The translations under genes were made by a program, and so were the position numbers. Shown here one piece after another: positions 30,537-43,416 of a DNA stretch of 64,000 nt. Below the pieces are notes generated by a model. That model was not told the origin of the DNA, did not search any database, and saw nothing but the letters and a program-made list of their open reading frames with translations. Position 1 is the stretch's first letter, and every line of letters starts with the position of its first letter. The DNA comes from Zymoseptoria tritici IPO323 (Eukaryota; Ascomycota; Dothideomycetes; Mycosphaerellales; Mycosphaerellaceae): the NCBI RefSeq assembly GCF_000219625.1, contig NC_018212.1, positions 434,001-498,000 on the forward strand. The letters are read 5' to 3'.

Positions 30537-31799
30537 ATGGCTAGCCCAGCTTCTATCGCCGGACGTCAAGCTGGCGCCGCATGCGGCTTTCTTGTGACGG
30601 CTGTGGAGCTCTGTCCCCCTGGATGCATTGCATCGGTAATCGCAGGCATATTCGGAGCAGCGGTCACCTGCAGAGATCCTATAACGACAACTGCATCACC
30701 GACGAATACACTCGGCACGTCTGCAGTTCCAGCAAACACCGTCACGAGTACGAAACGCATCACGGTCGTGCCGACCAGTGCATCTCCCACGGGATCGACG
30801 TCAGTAGCTCAGCCGAGCTCGACTGGGCCCGTATCAGAAGCGTCGAACTTGAGTTCAACGTCGAGCCCAGCACCAACATCAGCTCCGACATCTACACCAT
30901 CCTCGTCACACACACCCACTCCAGCAGCTGCCGGTGGCTCAAAGGGTTTCGCGCAGACCACAGGCGGCATCCTCACAATCACACTCTTGACCCTGGGTAT
31001 ACTGGGAGCTATCATCTTGGGAATCTTCTTCTGGCGTCGAAGACGTCGGCAGCGCCAAGAAAAAGAGGCAGCAGACCGAGCTGCTGAGGCTAACGCGCCA
31101 CCGAGGTTCACATCGCGTCCGTACATGCCGAGCGTGGTCGATCTGAGTGAGACGCTCGAGGACAGCAGAATCCAGCCTCAGCCCGAGATGAAGGAGCAGC
31201 GAGATGTCGTGAAATCCCCACAGCCTTCCCGCAGTTCAGCAGCCGCGAGCCCAATGCTGCCACCAAATCCGTACCTTGATTATAATCGTTACAGTACCGC
31301 CACACCCGACTTCGACCGCTTCCAAGAGCCCGGCATCGATGAACGTCCCTTTGGTGCAGCAGCTCTGCCACCAAATACATATCTCGACCGCACTCGATAC
31401 AGCCCAGTTCCGAGACCGGCAAGCACGCGCGCGAGCAGCATCTACTCCGAGGCTCCCGACGATTCACGCCCCGATGTCATCGACTCTTTCCTCGCGGACC
31501 TTGCTACCCAAGGCGCTGGGCCTCGTCTACCATGCATGTCGCACGGCGAGCGTATGGCACAATTGCAGCGGGAGCACGAGGCTCGAGGAGGCTATGGCGT
31601 ACCAGAACTTCCGCCAGAGGCTCGGCGACGCCCAAAAGTGAGCTTGAGTGAGTATGTCAATCGCGAAGCACGTAAGCTGGATGAAAGGACGGATCGGTGG
31701 GATCCGGATGCGCCGAGAGGAGTGCCAGCGATTCCTGAGAGAAGTACGCGGAGGCCAAGACCAGACGAGGGAGCGATGAGTCGGAAGCCTGTTGGTTGA
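30537..31799 (+). CDS. Single-pass membrane protein with Ser/Thr-rich ectodomain
   Basis: An intronless 420-aa frame. Residues 1-45 are small-residue-rich with Cys at 16, 26, 30 and 45 and partly hydrophobic. Residues 46-135 are a Ser/Thr/Pro stalk suited to O-mannosylation. Residues about 144-166 form a transmembrane helix (ILTITLLTLGILGAIILGIFF), followed directly by a stop-transfer run WRRRRRQRQ. The cytosolic tail of about 250 aa contains two copies of PPNxYLDxxRYS (near 242 and 280) and many basic/Pro segments. The plan, a stalk plus one helix plus a long tail, resembles Wsc/Mid2-like wall sensors, but no WSC domain is present, so the role is only a guess. It is convergent with the gene at 31903-32325. 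Confidence 0.8.
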   Translation: MASPASIAGRQAGAACGFLVTAVELCPPGCIASVIAGIFGAAVTCRDPITTTASPTNTLGTSAVPANTVTSTKRITVVPTSASPTGSTSVAQPSSTGPVSEASNLSSTSSPAPTSAPTSTPSSSHTPTPAAAGGSKGFAQTTGGILTITLLTLGILGAIILGIFFWRRRRRQRQEKEAADRAAEANAPPRFTSRPYMPSVVDLSETLEDSRIQPQPEMKEQRDVVKSPQPSRSSAAASPMLPPNPYLDYNRYSTATPDFDRFQEPGIDERPFGAAALPPNTYLDRTRYSPVPRPASTRASSIYSEAPDDSRPDVIDSFLADLATQGAGPRLPCMSHGERMAQLQREHEARGGYGVPELPPEARRRPKVSLSEYVNREARKLDERTDRWDPDAPRGVPAIPERSTRRPRPDEGAMSRKPVG

Positions 31800-31902
31800 T
31801 GGAGCTTTTAGCAGAGCGCGTGTGAGAATTGGACAGAACGTGACTTGGATTAGGAGCTTGGGTATCATTGGTATGCTATCGTTTCGAGACAAAAGGTATC
31901 CT

Positions 31903-32325
31903 TCAGGCATTGGACTTTGGCGGATTGTCCAAGATCGTTTTGACCATCGCGACGAGCTGGTCTTTCGTCGAGCTCTCCTCGACCACAACACCTCGCTAAG
32001 ACGATGCATTAGCAAATCATAATGAATATGTACAATGGAGCTGCGACTTAGTATCCGTTGTACTTACAGAACTTAGCCACTGCTTCAGCTGACCCTTCGT
32101 CCATGTCTCTGGTGCTCCTGTGGGCTTCTCCTCCTGAGCTGGGAACATGTCCTGGCCCCAGATGCTCCATGCGGTGACTCCGGTCACTAAGGCGGCAAAA
32201 CCGAGGAAGAGGTTCTGCATATGAGCCATGTCAATCGCGATGCTTTCTGAGTGTAACCTGCCCAAGTCACGATTGAGAGCATATCTTACCTTCGAGTGCA
32301 GCGCATTGTCGAGTGGCGTTGGCAT
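31903..32325 (-). CDS. Small membrane protein with C-terminal Ish1/HeH-like motif
   Basis: Three exons, 32325-32290, 32214-32068 and 31995-31903, with introns of 75 bp (GTAAGA...CAG) and 72 bp (GTAAGT...TAG), give 91 aa. All joints are phase 0. The first 12 residues (MPTPLDNALHSK) lead into a hydrophobic helix (NLFLGFAALVTGVTAWSIWG), then a linker and a C-terminal helix-extended-helix motif: ETWTKGQLKQWLSSRGVV, then STKDQLVAMVKTIL. The pattern W..xxLxxWLxxxGV...T+xxL+xxV is that of Ish1/Msc1 and SAP/HeH-type modules, which in other proteins bind DNA or sit at the nuclear envelope. The helix could anchor it in a mitochondrial or nuclear membrane; this is not decided. An unspliced reading gives a different, less sensible C-terminus. 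Confidence 0.8.
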
Positions 32326-32651
32326 GTTGGTTATCAGGGCGCTTAGGCGATGTCGAATCGGCAGTGTCGTTGTTGATGTTCGGTTTCTGGATTGCTTAGA
32401 GAAGTTCGGTGCGAGTTGTTATGAGAAATGGTGTTGAGTGCAATGTATTACAAGTTGTCTTGATGTTTCAGGCGGCGATATACATAGAAACAGCGGGTGA
32501 AGTCCGGCGTACGTTTTATGCTTGCGGGAAGCTCCCGCCGTGGCTTGTGAATGCGACAGGGGCGCGTCGTTCACAGGGAAAGTGTTTTGAGGGACAGCTG
32601 TGATCAACACGATTGATGTCTTGTCTTTATAGCTGTTGAATTGTCCGATTC
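32326..32651. promoter_or_regulatory. Divergent promoter region, Ish1-like / GH47
   Basis: About 400 bp separate the start codons of the Ish1-like gene and the GH47 gene (taking its ATG at 32733). No open gene or clear element was seen. Confidence 0.4.
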
Positions 32652-32732
32652 GTGAATCCTCTTTCCGCAATCCGAGATCAATCGTTGAGGATCAGATACT
32701 CTTTTCCCTTGCTGGACCCTCTTCGTAATGAT

Positions 32733-35026
<2,294 letters not shown>

Positions 35027-35159
35027 GCAGTCGGATAGATATCTGTATCATCAGCCTCAAAACGTCTTCGAAATCTTCACTTGGATGACGCTTATGAGGC
35101 ACCAAAAGTCTTCGACTCTAACGTTAGATTCTGTCGTTCTCGTGACACATTAAGCACTA

Positions 35160-37928
35160 TCATAACCTTACGCCCTTGACCAGCAGCCACAACGCGACCG
35201 GCACCACGACATTGTCGTTCGCACCCGTCAACACAGCTTCCATAAAACTCGCTCCACATGCGCAGATCGTAGCTTTCATCAATGCAACGCCCCACTCCAT
35301 TCCAAATCCCATGAGTCCACCCGCTGAGCCGAGCGCTTTCCATGCCGTAGGGTGATCATTCCATCCCCCGAAGACCTGCCACGTCCTCGCTGCCATGAGT
35401 CCGAAGGTGACAGCGACTGCGAACGCCGCGCTTCCCTCAAGACTCTTGCCTCCGACCCAGATCCATTTCCGCCGACCGTAGCGTCGACCGATGAGACTGG
35501 CTGCTGCGTCGCCCATGCCCACGCACACCACGCCCGCGATCATAGCCGTCTCGCGCTGATTGTTCCTCATTTGCCAGTCGACCCATGGCGGTTCGCCTTC
35601 TCGATCCATGGAAGCGAGGGAGAACCACAGCGGCACCGCACAGCCAATGAGCAGGAAAATGTGGCTGACCACCACTGGCCCGCGCAAGTCTCGTCCGTCA
35701 ACGTAGGGAGCAACGAAACGACTAATAGCATTGCCGAGTGGAGGGACTTGCCCGGCGCGGATGACTTCGAGGAGGAGGAAGACGGCGAGTACGAGCGTCA
35801 ATGCTAGTGCACAGAAGCATGGATCGACGAATGTGGCAGGTAGAAGCATGGCGACCATGACGCCGTGGAAGATCTTGCGACGGGTGTCGACTTCGACGTA
35901 GGCTGTTAGGCTGAAGACTGCTAGGAGGCCGACGAGTAGTACGCCGATCCAGTAGGCGATTAGGAGGAGGCGGACGTTGGCTTGGCCGATGTCGCTGGCT
36001 ATGATGTCCATGTGGAGAGGGATGCTGAGGGATGGACTCCAGGTCCAGGCTGCGTTTGAGAGGGGGATCCAGGTGTCGAGATTGATGAATTCGGTGATTG
36101 AGCGGATGAGAGGGAGTTGGCCGAACATGTAGCTTAGTGCCCAGCCGATGGGTTCTCGACCGCCGAGAGCTCTGTTGGAGACATAATCTCTGACAGGCCC
36201 GAGAATGATTGCCACGATAATGATATACGTGAAGCCTGCGTAGATCCATTTCCGCTGCTGGGCTTGAGCGGGTGTCAATTGAAGGCACCAAAGCAGGTGT
36301 GAAGATCTGCCCTTCTTCCTCACGCTGGGCGACCGTCTCGGCGAGCGATTCGGCGGACGTCCCGGCAGAGTCTGGCGTCTTGCCATTGGAGTGGCTGCAA
36401 GGTGCCTATCGACCGTAGTTCGGCTCCGGCGGTGGGATGGCTCGATTGCTGATCTAGTCTCATTGTCCGAAACGGCGCCACCCTTGATTGCTGATGCGAC
36501 AGTTCTGATCGTCGTATCGAGCTTGAGAAGACTGTTCAGCCCACCTTTGCTCGACGTAGCCGGCTCGTCTTCATCTGCATCACTGGTGACACTTCCTGGA
36601 GCCTCGTGAAAGGCTCCGCTCGCTCGCTGCAGGTTGATTAGATCGGAGACGGCGTCCGCGAAGGACTTTCGCTCTGCGCATGGGTGGACTGGCCGCCGGA
36701 GTTTCCACTTCGGTACTCTAGCCAAAGTGACGTTCCAGTGGACGACGTGAGCACATAACACCAGAAGTGGTATGCCGCCAACCCAAAGACATGCTTTGAG
36801 GATGACAGCTTGTGGGGAAGTTGCTAGTAGTAGGAGATTGATCAGAGCGACTGATAGTAGGTGGAGTTCCGACACGAGCAGACTCGTTGTGGTGAGGTAC
36901 TGCAGCGGTTGTAGCAGGGCGTGATGCAGAGCGTACAGTGACACCAGAGTCTCTGGAGATAATCCTTCGGGAGGCCCGCACTTGAGCATGTATGGCATCG
37001 CTGGGGCATCCTTGAATGGCCAGGTCGTGTTCTGAGAGATGACTAGCGGAATGATGGACACCACCCAGTGTACAGTATTGACTCGGCCCAGCCGACTGGA
37101 GCGAGGGAAGATTCTTTGAGGAAGCGATGCGAGCCCGAGGATTATGTTTGGCAAAATGACGGCTGGATTCGTCGGTGCCACTGAGAGTGCTACAAGCACA
37201 GGTAGAAGAGGTGGATACAAAACCGTGGCCGGATCGAACGAGGCTGGTACTCGGAATCGTTGCCATAGTTGATTGTGCCTGACCTGTGTATCCACGATCG
37301 AGAGCTTGAGCGGGTACGCCAGGACCAGACCAATGACGATCAAGATGTGACTGATGAGCTCTCGACGCCATTCCCATGCCGTGCGCAAGACTCCCCGCCC
37401 GCACAGGACACAGACGAGTATGAGGCCCATCAATGCCACTTCCGATGTCCGTCTTACAAACTCAGCGATCCGTCTCTTCTCCACACGCTCCTGTTCAGCC
37501 CTCTCTTCTTCCACATCCTCGATCTTGTCTGCATGTGACCGGGTCGATGCCTGCCGCTGCAGGAACCAGCTTTGCACCCGTCTCTCCTCCTCATCCAATT
37601 GTGATGGCTCAAGAAGTGAGTCTTCATCCTTCTCGCCAGTCTTGAGTCCTTTGCGCGGTCGCAAGGTGCTCGCAGGCAGCGCTTTGACAAAAGTCCGTCG
37701 CTCATCGTCGGCTTCTGTTCCGCTTTCGCTGTTGTCTGTCGATGGTTGTGTGCTCTGCCATTGCGGATCTCTGGTGGGTTCTATTATGCTGGAGACTCGG
37801 TCCTGCTTCACCTCTCCTCCATCGTACACATATGGCCGGGGTGTTCTCGAGAAGTTCCTCAGCTTTTCAGCCTCATCGACGCTCAATGAAGATGCCGAAT
37901 CAGGGTCCTTCAATGGCTTTGTAGACAT
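35160..37928 (-). CDS. SEC59: Dolichol kinase (SEC59 type)
   Basis: An intronless frame of 922 codons. The first 150 residues are hydrophilic. About a dozen hydrophobic segments follow. The C-terminal third carries the family hallmarks: VDTRRKIFHGVMVAMLLPATF, GDAAASLIGRRYGRRKWIW, GGKSLEGSAAFAVAV (the CTP-binding region) and the closing hydrophobic block NDNVVVPVALWLLVKGV. A disordered loop with poly-basic motifs (about 440-545) separates two membrane blocks. The enzyme phosphorylates dolichol with CTP at the ER membrane, making the lipid carrier for N-glycosylation, O-mannosylation and GPI synthesis. It is longer than yeast Sec59 (about 520 aa), as is usual in filamentous fungi because of the N-terminal extension and loop. 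Tail-to-tail with the GH47 gene. Confidence 0.92.
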   Translation of the reverse strand: MSTKPLKDPDSASSLSVDEAEKLRNFSRTPRPYVYDGGEVKQDRVSSIIEPTRDPQWQSTQPSTDNSESGTEADDERRTFVKALPASTLRPRKGLKTGEKDEDSLLEPSQLDEEERRVQSWFLQRQASTRSHADKIEDVEEERAEQERVEKRRIAEFVRRTSEVALMGLILVCVLCGRGVLRTAWEWRRELISHILIVIGLVLAYPLKLSIVDTQVRHNQLWQRFRVPASFDPATVLYPPLLPVLVALSVAPTNPAVILPNIILGLASLPQRIFPRSSRLGRVNTVHWVVSIIPLVISQNTTWPFKDAPAMPYMLKCGPPEGLSPETLVSLYALHHALLQPLQYLTTTSLLVSELHLLSVALINLLLLATSPQAVILKACLWVGGIPLLVLCAHVVHWNVTLARVPKWKLRRPVHPCAERKSFADAVSDLINLQRASGAFHEAPGSVTSDADEDEPATSSKGGLNSLLKLDTTIRTVASAIKGGAVSDNETRSAIEPSHRRSRTTVDRHLAATPMARRQTLPGRPPNRSPRRSPSVRKKGRSSHLLWCLQLTPAQAQQRKWIYAGFTYIIIVAIILGPVRDYVSNRALGGREPIGWALSYMFGQLPLIRSITEFINLDTWIPLSNAAWTWSPSLSIPLHMDIIASDIGQANVRLLLIAYWIGVLLVGLLAVFSLTAYVEVDTRRKIFHGVMVAMLLPATFVDPCFCALALTLVLAVFLLLEVIRAGQVPPLGNAISRFVAPYVDGRDLRGPVVVSHIFLLIGCAVPLWFSLASMDREGEPPWVDWQMRNNQRETAMIAGVVCVGMGDAAASLIGRRYGRRKWIWVGGKSLEGSAAFAVAVTFGLMAARTWQVFGGWNDHPTAWKALGSAGGLMGFGMEWGVALMKATICACGASFMEAVLTGANDNVVVPVALWLLVKGVRL

Positions 37929-38380
37929 TATGCGGCGCTGCCAGGGCGCATGCTATGAGGTTCGTGGCAACATGTCGTGTCTGTGGAAGAGTCGTCCCAG
38001 TTTCGTAAGTCGTGAATGGTATGGAATGATCTTCGAAGCCGAGCTTCGGTGAAGAATGAAGGATGCACCAAGACATTCGTTGAGACACGCGTCAGCTCTC
38101 CGCAGCGCGCTCGCAGAAGTGAGGTCACGAAGTCTGGGGCAAGCAACTTGGTTGAAATTGGAACGCCCGCCCTTGAAATCCCGCCTAAATCGTTCCGATT
38201 TTCAACCAAGTCCTTTCACCTCTCGACCTCACCTCATCCACTTTACATCACCATCGAAGAGAACGTGTCACATGTTTCGGACTGGCCAGTCATGCACCTC
38301 CACATGCTTGCCACGGGTAGACGCTGTGACAAAGTCGCAGCCTCAGCTCAGACTCCGACAAGGATGCGTGTACAGTTCAG

Positions 38381-38442
38381 CTTGACATCAATACGAGGAT
38401 GGAACGCCTGCCTTGACATCAATACGAGGATGGGACGTCCGC
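38381..38442. repeat. 31-bp tandem repeat, two copies
   Basis: Two adjacent copies (38381-38411 and 38412-38442) share CTTGACATCAATACGAGGAT and differ only near their ends. A third copy starts (CTTGACTGCGC) but diverges. They lie about 440-500 bp upstream of the tyrosinase ATG. Confidence 0.85.
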
Positions 38443-38779
38443 CTTGACTGCGCACCTGAGCTGACTACCAGCATCAGCTTGTCAGCCAGCTCACCGTACG
38501 TCACGCGAGTCTGCAGTCAGCAACATTTCCTGGATCTTCAGCCCGTCTAGCAAGGACAATGGCCTGCTGGCTCGTAGATTCGCCATGGGCTGACTGGCGT
38601 CCCGAACACCGGATGGTCGTGGCGCACGTCTAGCCATGCATTGCAGGCATATCAGACAACCAAGTACGCATTAAAGCTGACCACTGATGCGCTGTGGAAC
38701 CACTGAGCGTAATAAGCTGAGATGGCTGTGCATTCAGCTGAGGGACAGCGCTATTGCTGCAGGTCTGTGATGCGCTTCG

Positions 38780-38785
38780 TATAAG
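38780..38785 (+). promoter_or_regulatory. TATA-like element, tyrosinase gene
   Basis: TATAAG lies about 100 bp upstream of the tyrosinase ATG, in a leader otherwise rich in T and C. Confidence 0.4.
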
Positions 38786-38883
38786 TGTTCAGGCATTTCC
38801 TTTCGTGTTCTCCTTCTTGGTCTCACTCGAGGGTGTTTCTTCAATACCACGTTCATTCCTACTCAGCACAAATTTCTTTGATC

Positions 38884-41150
38884 ATGGCATCGACATCTAT
38901 CGAATCAGCTCAGAAAGATGGCGTGGTGGTCGGCCTCAAGGACGTCTCAGGCGTGCAGCCTCGCCTGGAGATCGACGACCTCATGGTCAATCATCCTGAT
39001 GTCTTCAATCTCTTCATTCTGGCTCTCCAGCAGATCATGCAGGACGAAAGCACTGGCGTTCAGAACAAGATGAATTACTTCGAAGTCGCGGGTAGGCTTT
39101 CCATCTCTACGTTCAGCAGCACACGCTGACCTATCATACCTTGAAGGCATACATGGCTTCCCACGCAAAAATTGGGATGGTGTGCAGGTACCCGGCTCTA
39201 GACAAAAGGGTTCCTATTGTACTCATTCATCGTTCTTGTTCCCAACGTGGCATCGACCTTACTTGGCCATGTTTGAGGTGAGGCTGCCGACTCATCTACA
39301 TGCCCACCCGCTGACATGTCGTAGCAAACTCTGTACAGTGCCGTGCAGGATATCGCTGCAAAGTTCAGCGACGAGAAGTACCATGCCGCGGCCAAGCAGT
39401 TCCGTTTACCATACTGGGATTGGATCAAGCCACGCCAGGAGCGCACAACCGAGTTCCCTGGCCAAGGGCAGGGCGGCAACGACACTGTTTCGTTCCCGTA
39501 CAGCTTCGACATGCCCCTTGCCTGTCAAAAGGAACAGCTCCGGGTCTATCAGCCCGGCGATGAGACGAAGCTCGTCTCAATTGCCAACCCACTTCTGACC
39601 TACCACTTTCCGAAGAAGAACAGCGTCACTACAGCTGACTGGAAATTATTGGACGATCAGGACGACGAGGATGCAAGTCGTTGCCTACTCCTTTACGTAC
39701 TGAATGGCCAGCTAACTCTCAACCCTAGGAGAATTTGTACAGACAGCGCACTGTCCGCGATCCTCCTCCTGGCAAACCCAACACCGATGGCTTCCAAAGC
39801 GTGAACAATTCGCTCAATATGATGCGTGAAAGCAGTGTGGAACTTGCCTTGAGCTTGATGGCTTCTCCATCCTACGACAAGTATCTCAACTTCGCATCGG
39901 GCGCAGCTCAGGACGAACAGGGTGCCGAGGTGCCGAGTGGATCTTTGGAGGATCTACACAACACGTACCACGGTCTGCTCGGTGGTCAAGGACACATGGG
40001 CAGAGTGCCTGTTGCGGCTTTTGACCCGATTTTTTGGCTGCATCATGCGTAAGATCTGCATTGGAAGTGACATAGCATGAGTGACCGCTAACGATCCAAC
40101 AGCAACGTCGACCGACTATTGAGCATCTGGCAAGCCATTCACAAAGACTTGGAAAACTCATTCTTACCCGCTGGTGACGAGGCTGGTCTAGGGGAAGACG
40201 CCAAGCTCTGGCCCTTCCGCAAAACTCCATCGAACACCGATATGTGGACCTCAAAGTTGTCCAAGGAAACGGAAACCTTTGGTTACAGTCTTGCAGATGT
40301 CCTTTCAACCAAAGAGGAGACCCTCAACCACTGGAACGAGAGCTATCGCTGGTCTTTACAGAGCAACAACACGACAAAGCCACCAACCTGGATGGTGCCG
40401 ATCAAGGACATGGAGAAAGCACAAGCGCTGTCTTCGGATGGCGACTCTCCAGCCAAAGCTTCCAAACTTCAGAAGAGGGCAGCCGTTCCGCATGCGGAGG
40501 CTCAGACCGTATTGATGGCCCTACCGGACGAACATGTCCCCCAAGTGCAGAAACTGCTGAAGCCCGAGTCTGGAGATGATAAGCCCGTGGTCCAGTGGTA
40601 CGCCGACACGCAAGTACAGAGGTAAGCTCACAAAAATCATCTCAGCTCACGATCAAAACTAACACTCCACCGCAGAAATGCCCTGAACGGCGCTTTCACC
40701 ATCTTCTTCTTCCTCGCCACCCCCTCCGCCATGTCCACCGCTGACGCCGATCCCCAACACTACTCCACCGCCCCCACCATGGCCGGCCTAACCAAAATCT
40801 TCACCGCCCCCAAAGAAATCTGCGCCAACTGCGAGGAGTCCGCCGAAGACAGCGCTATCGTCACCGGAACCTCTCCCATCACGCCTATGTTGCGCGACTA
40901 CATCCGCAAGGGAGAGCTGGCTGGTCTGGCGCCTGAGCAGGTCGTGCCGTTTTTGAAGGAGAGGTTGTATTGGAGGGTTTTGTCGGTGAATGGCGTGAGG
41001 TTTGAGCCGGCTCAGGTGGCGGGGTTGGAGGTTGAGGTTAGTGCGACGATGGCTGTGGTTAGACCTGATGGTGGATTGGCGAGTTGGGAGCCGCATGTTT
41101 TCCCTGAGGTTGTGGAGGGGAGGACGGGTGGGGATCCTGTTGCGCAGTGA
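38884..41150 (+). CDS. Tyrosinase (type-3 copper polyphenol oxidase)
   Basis: Six exons: 38884-39091, 39147-39277, 39325-39672, 39729-40048, 40103-40621 and 40676-41150, giving 666 aa. CuA ligands are H72 (GIHG), H96 (in YCTHSS, with C94 placed for the Cys-His thioether bond) and H105 (PTWHRPYLAMFE). CuB ligands are H306 and H310 (LHNTYH) and the HH at 334-335 (FDPIFWLHHANVDR). The remaining 300 residues form the C-terminal domain that shields the active site in latent fungal tyrosinases. No signal peptide is present, so the protein is cytosolic or leaves by another route. It oxidises monophenols and o-diphenols to quinones, feeding melanin formation. Intron 3 (39673-39728) has a GC donor (GCAAGT) and intron 1 ends in AAG; both are needed to keep the conserved reading. 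Confidence 0.92.
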
Positions 41151-41517
41151 GTGGGTATTCTACGTCTGAGGCCCGGCGTGTAAGGAAAAGGAATTTTCAG
41201 CTATAGCGCAATCAATGAATGCTTTTATTGCCTCGAGACCCGTCTGTATTGAATGGAACAATGTACCGGGTACCAAATCTGTACCTGACTTCGAATGACT
41301 AAGTCCTCTAAGTCGTCTCTAGCACTGCTACCTGCGCTTTAAAATGGCCTTGCAGTGAAAATGTTCTGCTTCGTGATCTTGGGCTCACAAAGCGGAGCGT
41401 AACGCTTCAGGCAGGTTTAACTATCACAAGTAACCCACGAATACGGAGAAGAACAGAAACAGAGCTGCGATGGCTCATTGGAACGGATTTGGCCAATCTT
41501 CTTGCGTCACGACTTGA
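41151..41517. other. Convergent 3' flank, tyrosinase / deformylase
   Basis: 367 bp between two stop codons on opposite strands. Only 3' UTR sequence is expected; nothing further was seen. Confidence 0.5.
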
Positions 41518-42608
41518 CTAGCTGAGCACTACCGTCCTCGTTCCATTGAGGAAAACCTTCTTCTCCGACCACTTCTTGACCGCGGCGGCTAGGGTCTGGA
41601 CCTCATTGGTGTTTCCCTCATCGACCAGCTCTTTCGCAGTCATACTGTGATCCACCGGCGATACTCTCTGCGTGATAATAGGCCCTTCATCCAAATCCGC
41701 CGTAACGAAATGGGCGGTGGCGCCAATAATCTTGACACCACGCTCATACGCCTGATGGTACGGTTTAGCCCCCTTGAAAGAAGGCAAGAAAGAGTGGTGA
41801 ATATTGATGATCTTGCCGCTCATCGCCTCGCAAAGCGTCGGAGACAAGACCTGCATGTATCGTGCCAGCACGATGAGCTCGATGTTGTGCTCCTTGACGA
41901 GTTCCAAGATCCGGCTTTCTTGTTGGGATTTCGTGTCTTTTGTTACGGGGAGGTGGTGGAATGGGACGTTGTAGGTCTTGGCCATGTTTTCGAACTCGGG
42001 GTGGTTGGAGACGATTAAAGGGACTTCGATGTTTAGTTGGTTGGTTGATTGTCTGAAGAGGAGGTCGTTGAGGCAGTGGCCGATTTTGCTGACCATGATC
42101 AGGACTCGTGGTTTGGCGGCTCTGGCTACGATGTTGTACTAGCTCGAGAGTCAGATATGTTTCAATCCAATGGAGCATTGATGCAGACGAAGATGCACGG
42201 ACGAAGCCTAAGCAAGCTGCAGATTCATCATACCTCGTCGAACTTGAGACCAGTAGCCAACTCCTCGAATGGCTCTGCAAGATGTTCGGTCGACTCGACA
42301 TGACCGAAATGTACCCTCATGAAGAACTTCTCCCTCTCGGGGTCGGAAAATTGTTGCAGATCCAGAATGTTGAGATTGTGCTTGGCCAACATGCCAGTGA
42401 CGGTGTGCACGATACCAGGCTTGTCCGGACAGGATAGCGTGAGGATATGATCGGTCGACATGTTGAAGACTGTCTTTGCTGGTTTGGTCTTGGTCGCAAA
42501 TGGCGATATTTGTAGGCGGGTTGCGAGTGAGGTCGCACAAGGAAATTTCGGCACGGATTTGAGGTGTGGTCGTGTAAGTTGCAATGCACAACGCAATGCA
42601 GCCATCAA
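41518..42608 (-). CDS. Formyltetrahydrofolate deformylase (PurU type)
   Basis: Exons 42608-42234 and 42138-41518 over a 95-bp GTATGA...TAG intron give 331 aa. From Met50 (MSTDHILTLSCPDKPGIVHTV) there is an N-terminal ACT-type regulatory domain, then across the splice (FDE|YNIVARAAKPRVLIMVSK) a formyltransferase-like catalytic domain with LIVSNHPEFENMA, ELIVLARYMQVLS, INIHHSFLPSFKGAKPYHQAYERGVKIIGATAHFV and DLDEGPIITQRV. The INIHHSFLP and DLDEGPI blocks hold the Asn, His and Asp of the active site. It hydrolyses 10-formyl-THF to THF and formate. Residues 1-49 are basic and hydroxylated without acidic residues, resembling a mitochondrial targeting peptide. If the inner Met is used, a cytosolic form of about 282 aa results; both may exist. 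Confidence 0.92.
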
Positions 42609-43416
42609 TGTAACGAGAAAGAGGGGTGATAGCGTACTTCGATGTAAGTGTCGTCTGCGATGTATACGTGGATTGGTGAGTCGCTCAATGTTTCAATGTC
42701 TCTGGCTCGCACGGTCCAGGGTCGAAATTTCTCCCCGACTTCGGCCAAGACCATATCATCAACGGCATTGTCAAGTGAATCTGTACAGCATCAGCGACAC
42801 TGCTACTACGAGATCTCTCATTTGATCAAGCTGTAGGATGAAGAAGGCAGTCAATGATCGCAGAATTTAATTCACTTGCCCGAGCCTCGCGAATCACCCA
42901 GATAGGAAGGTACAATTGGCCTATCACGCCCGATGAAGCTAGTCGACATATAGCCACAGGAGATATGCTGACTGTACGGCGCGATGTCAATAAGTGTCGT
43001 GCTTGTCCTATACGGACTTTGTTGTCGAGATCATGTCTTGATGGATGCTTTGACACGATAGCATTCATCGATCTCGACATATTTTGACAGCACAGCTCGA
43101 CGACTGTGCCATGATTCGATAAGCCCGATGATTAGCTCGATGGAGAACTTGAAGAAGAAATGACGCAGTCTATTATGCTGCTCTGCTGTCGTATGTCGAT
43201 GTTTAACGGCAAAATGCTGGCAAGTTGTACTTTTCTTCCGCTGTGAGATGTTGTTGTCGTGCCCCTGATCTTCGCAAGGGAAGCTCCACGCGCCAAGTCC
43301 GGGATGAGAAGCAGGGTCTGCCGCGACGCAAGGGCCATTTCGAGGATACTTTTATATTCCTCCGAACTTCCGTTCTCTCTCGTACCAGCCATTGCTCCTC
43401 GACAATCGATCCGAGC
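42609..43416. promoter_or_regulatory. Divergent promoter region, deformylase / sphingolipid methyltransferase
   Basis: 808 bp between divergent start codons with no supported gene. TTTATATT at 43351-43358, about 60 bp before the methyltransferase ATG, is a TATA-like candidate. Confidence 0.4.

Larger units (their letters stand above)
37929..38883. other. Dolichol kinase / tyrosinase intergenic region
   Basis: Divergent start codons 955 bp apart. No gene is supported. It holds a 31-bp tandem duplication (38381-38442) and a TATA-like site close to the tyrosinase start. Confidence 0.5.
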
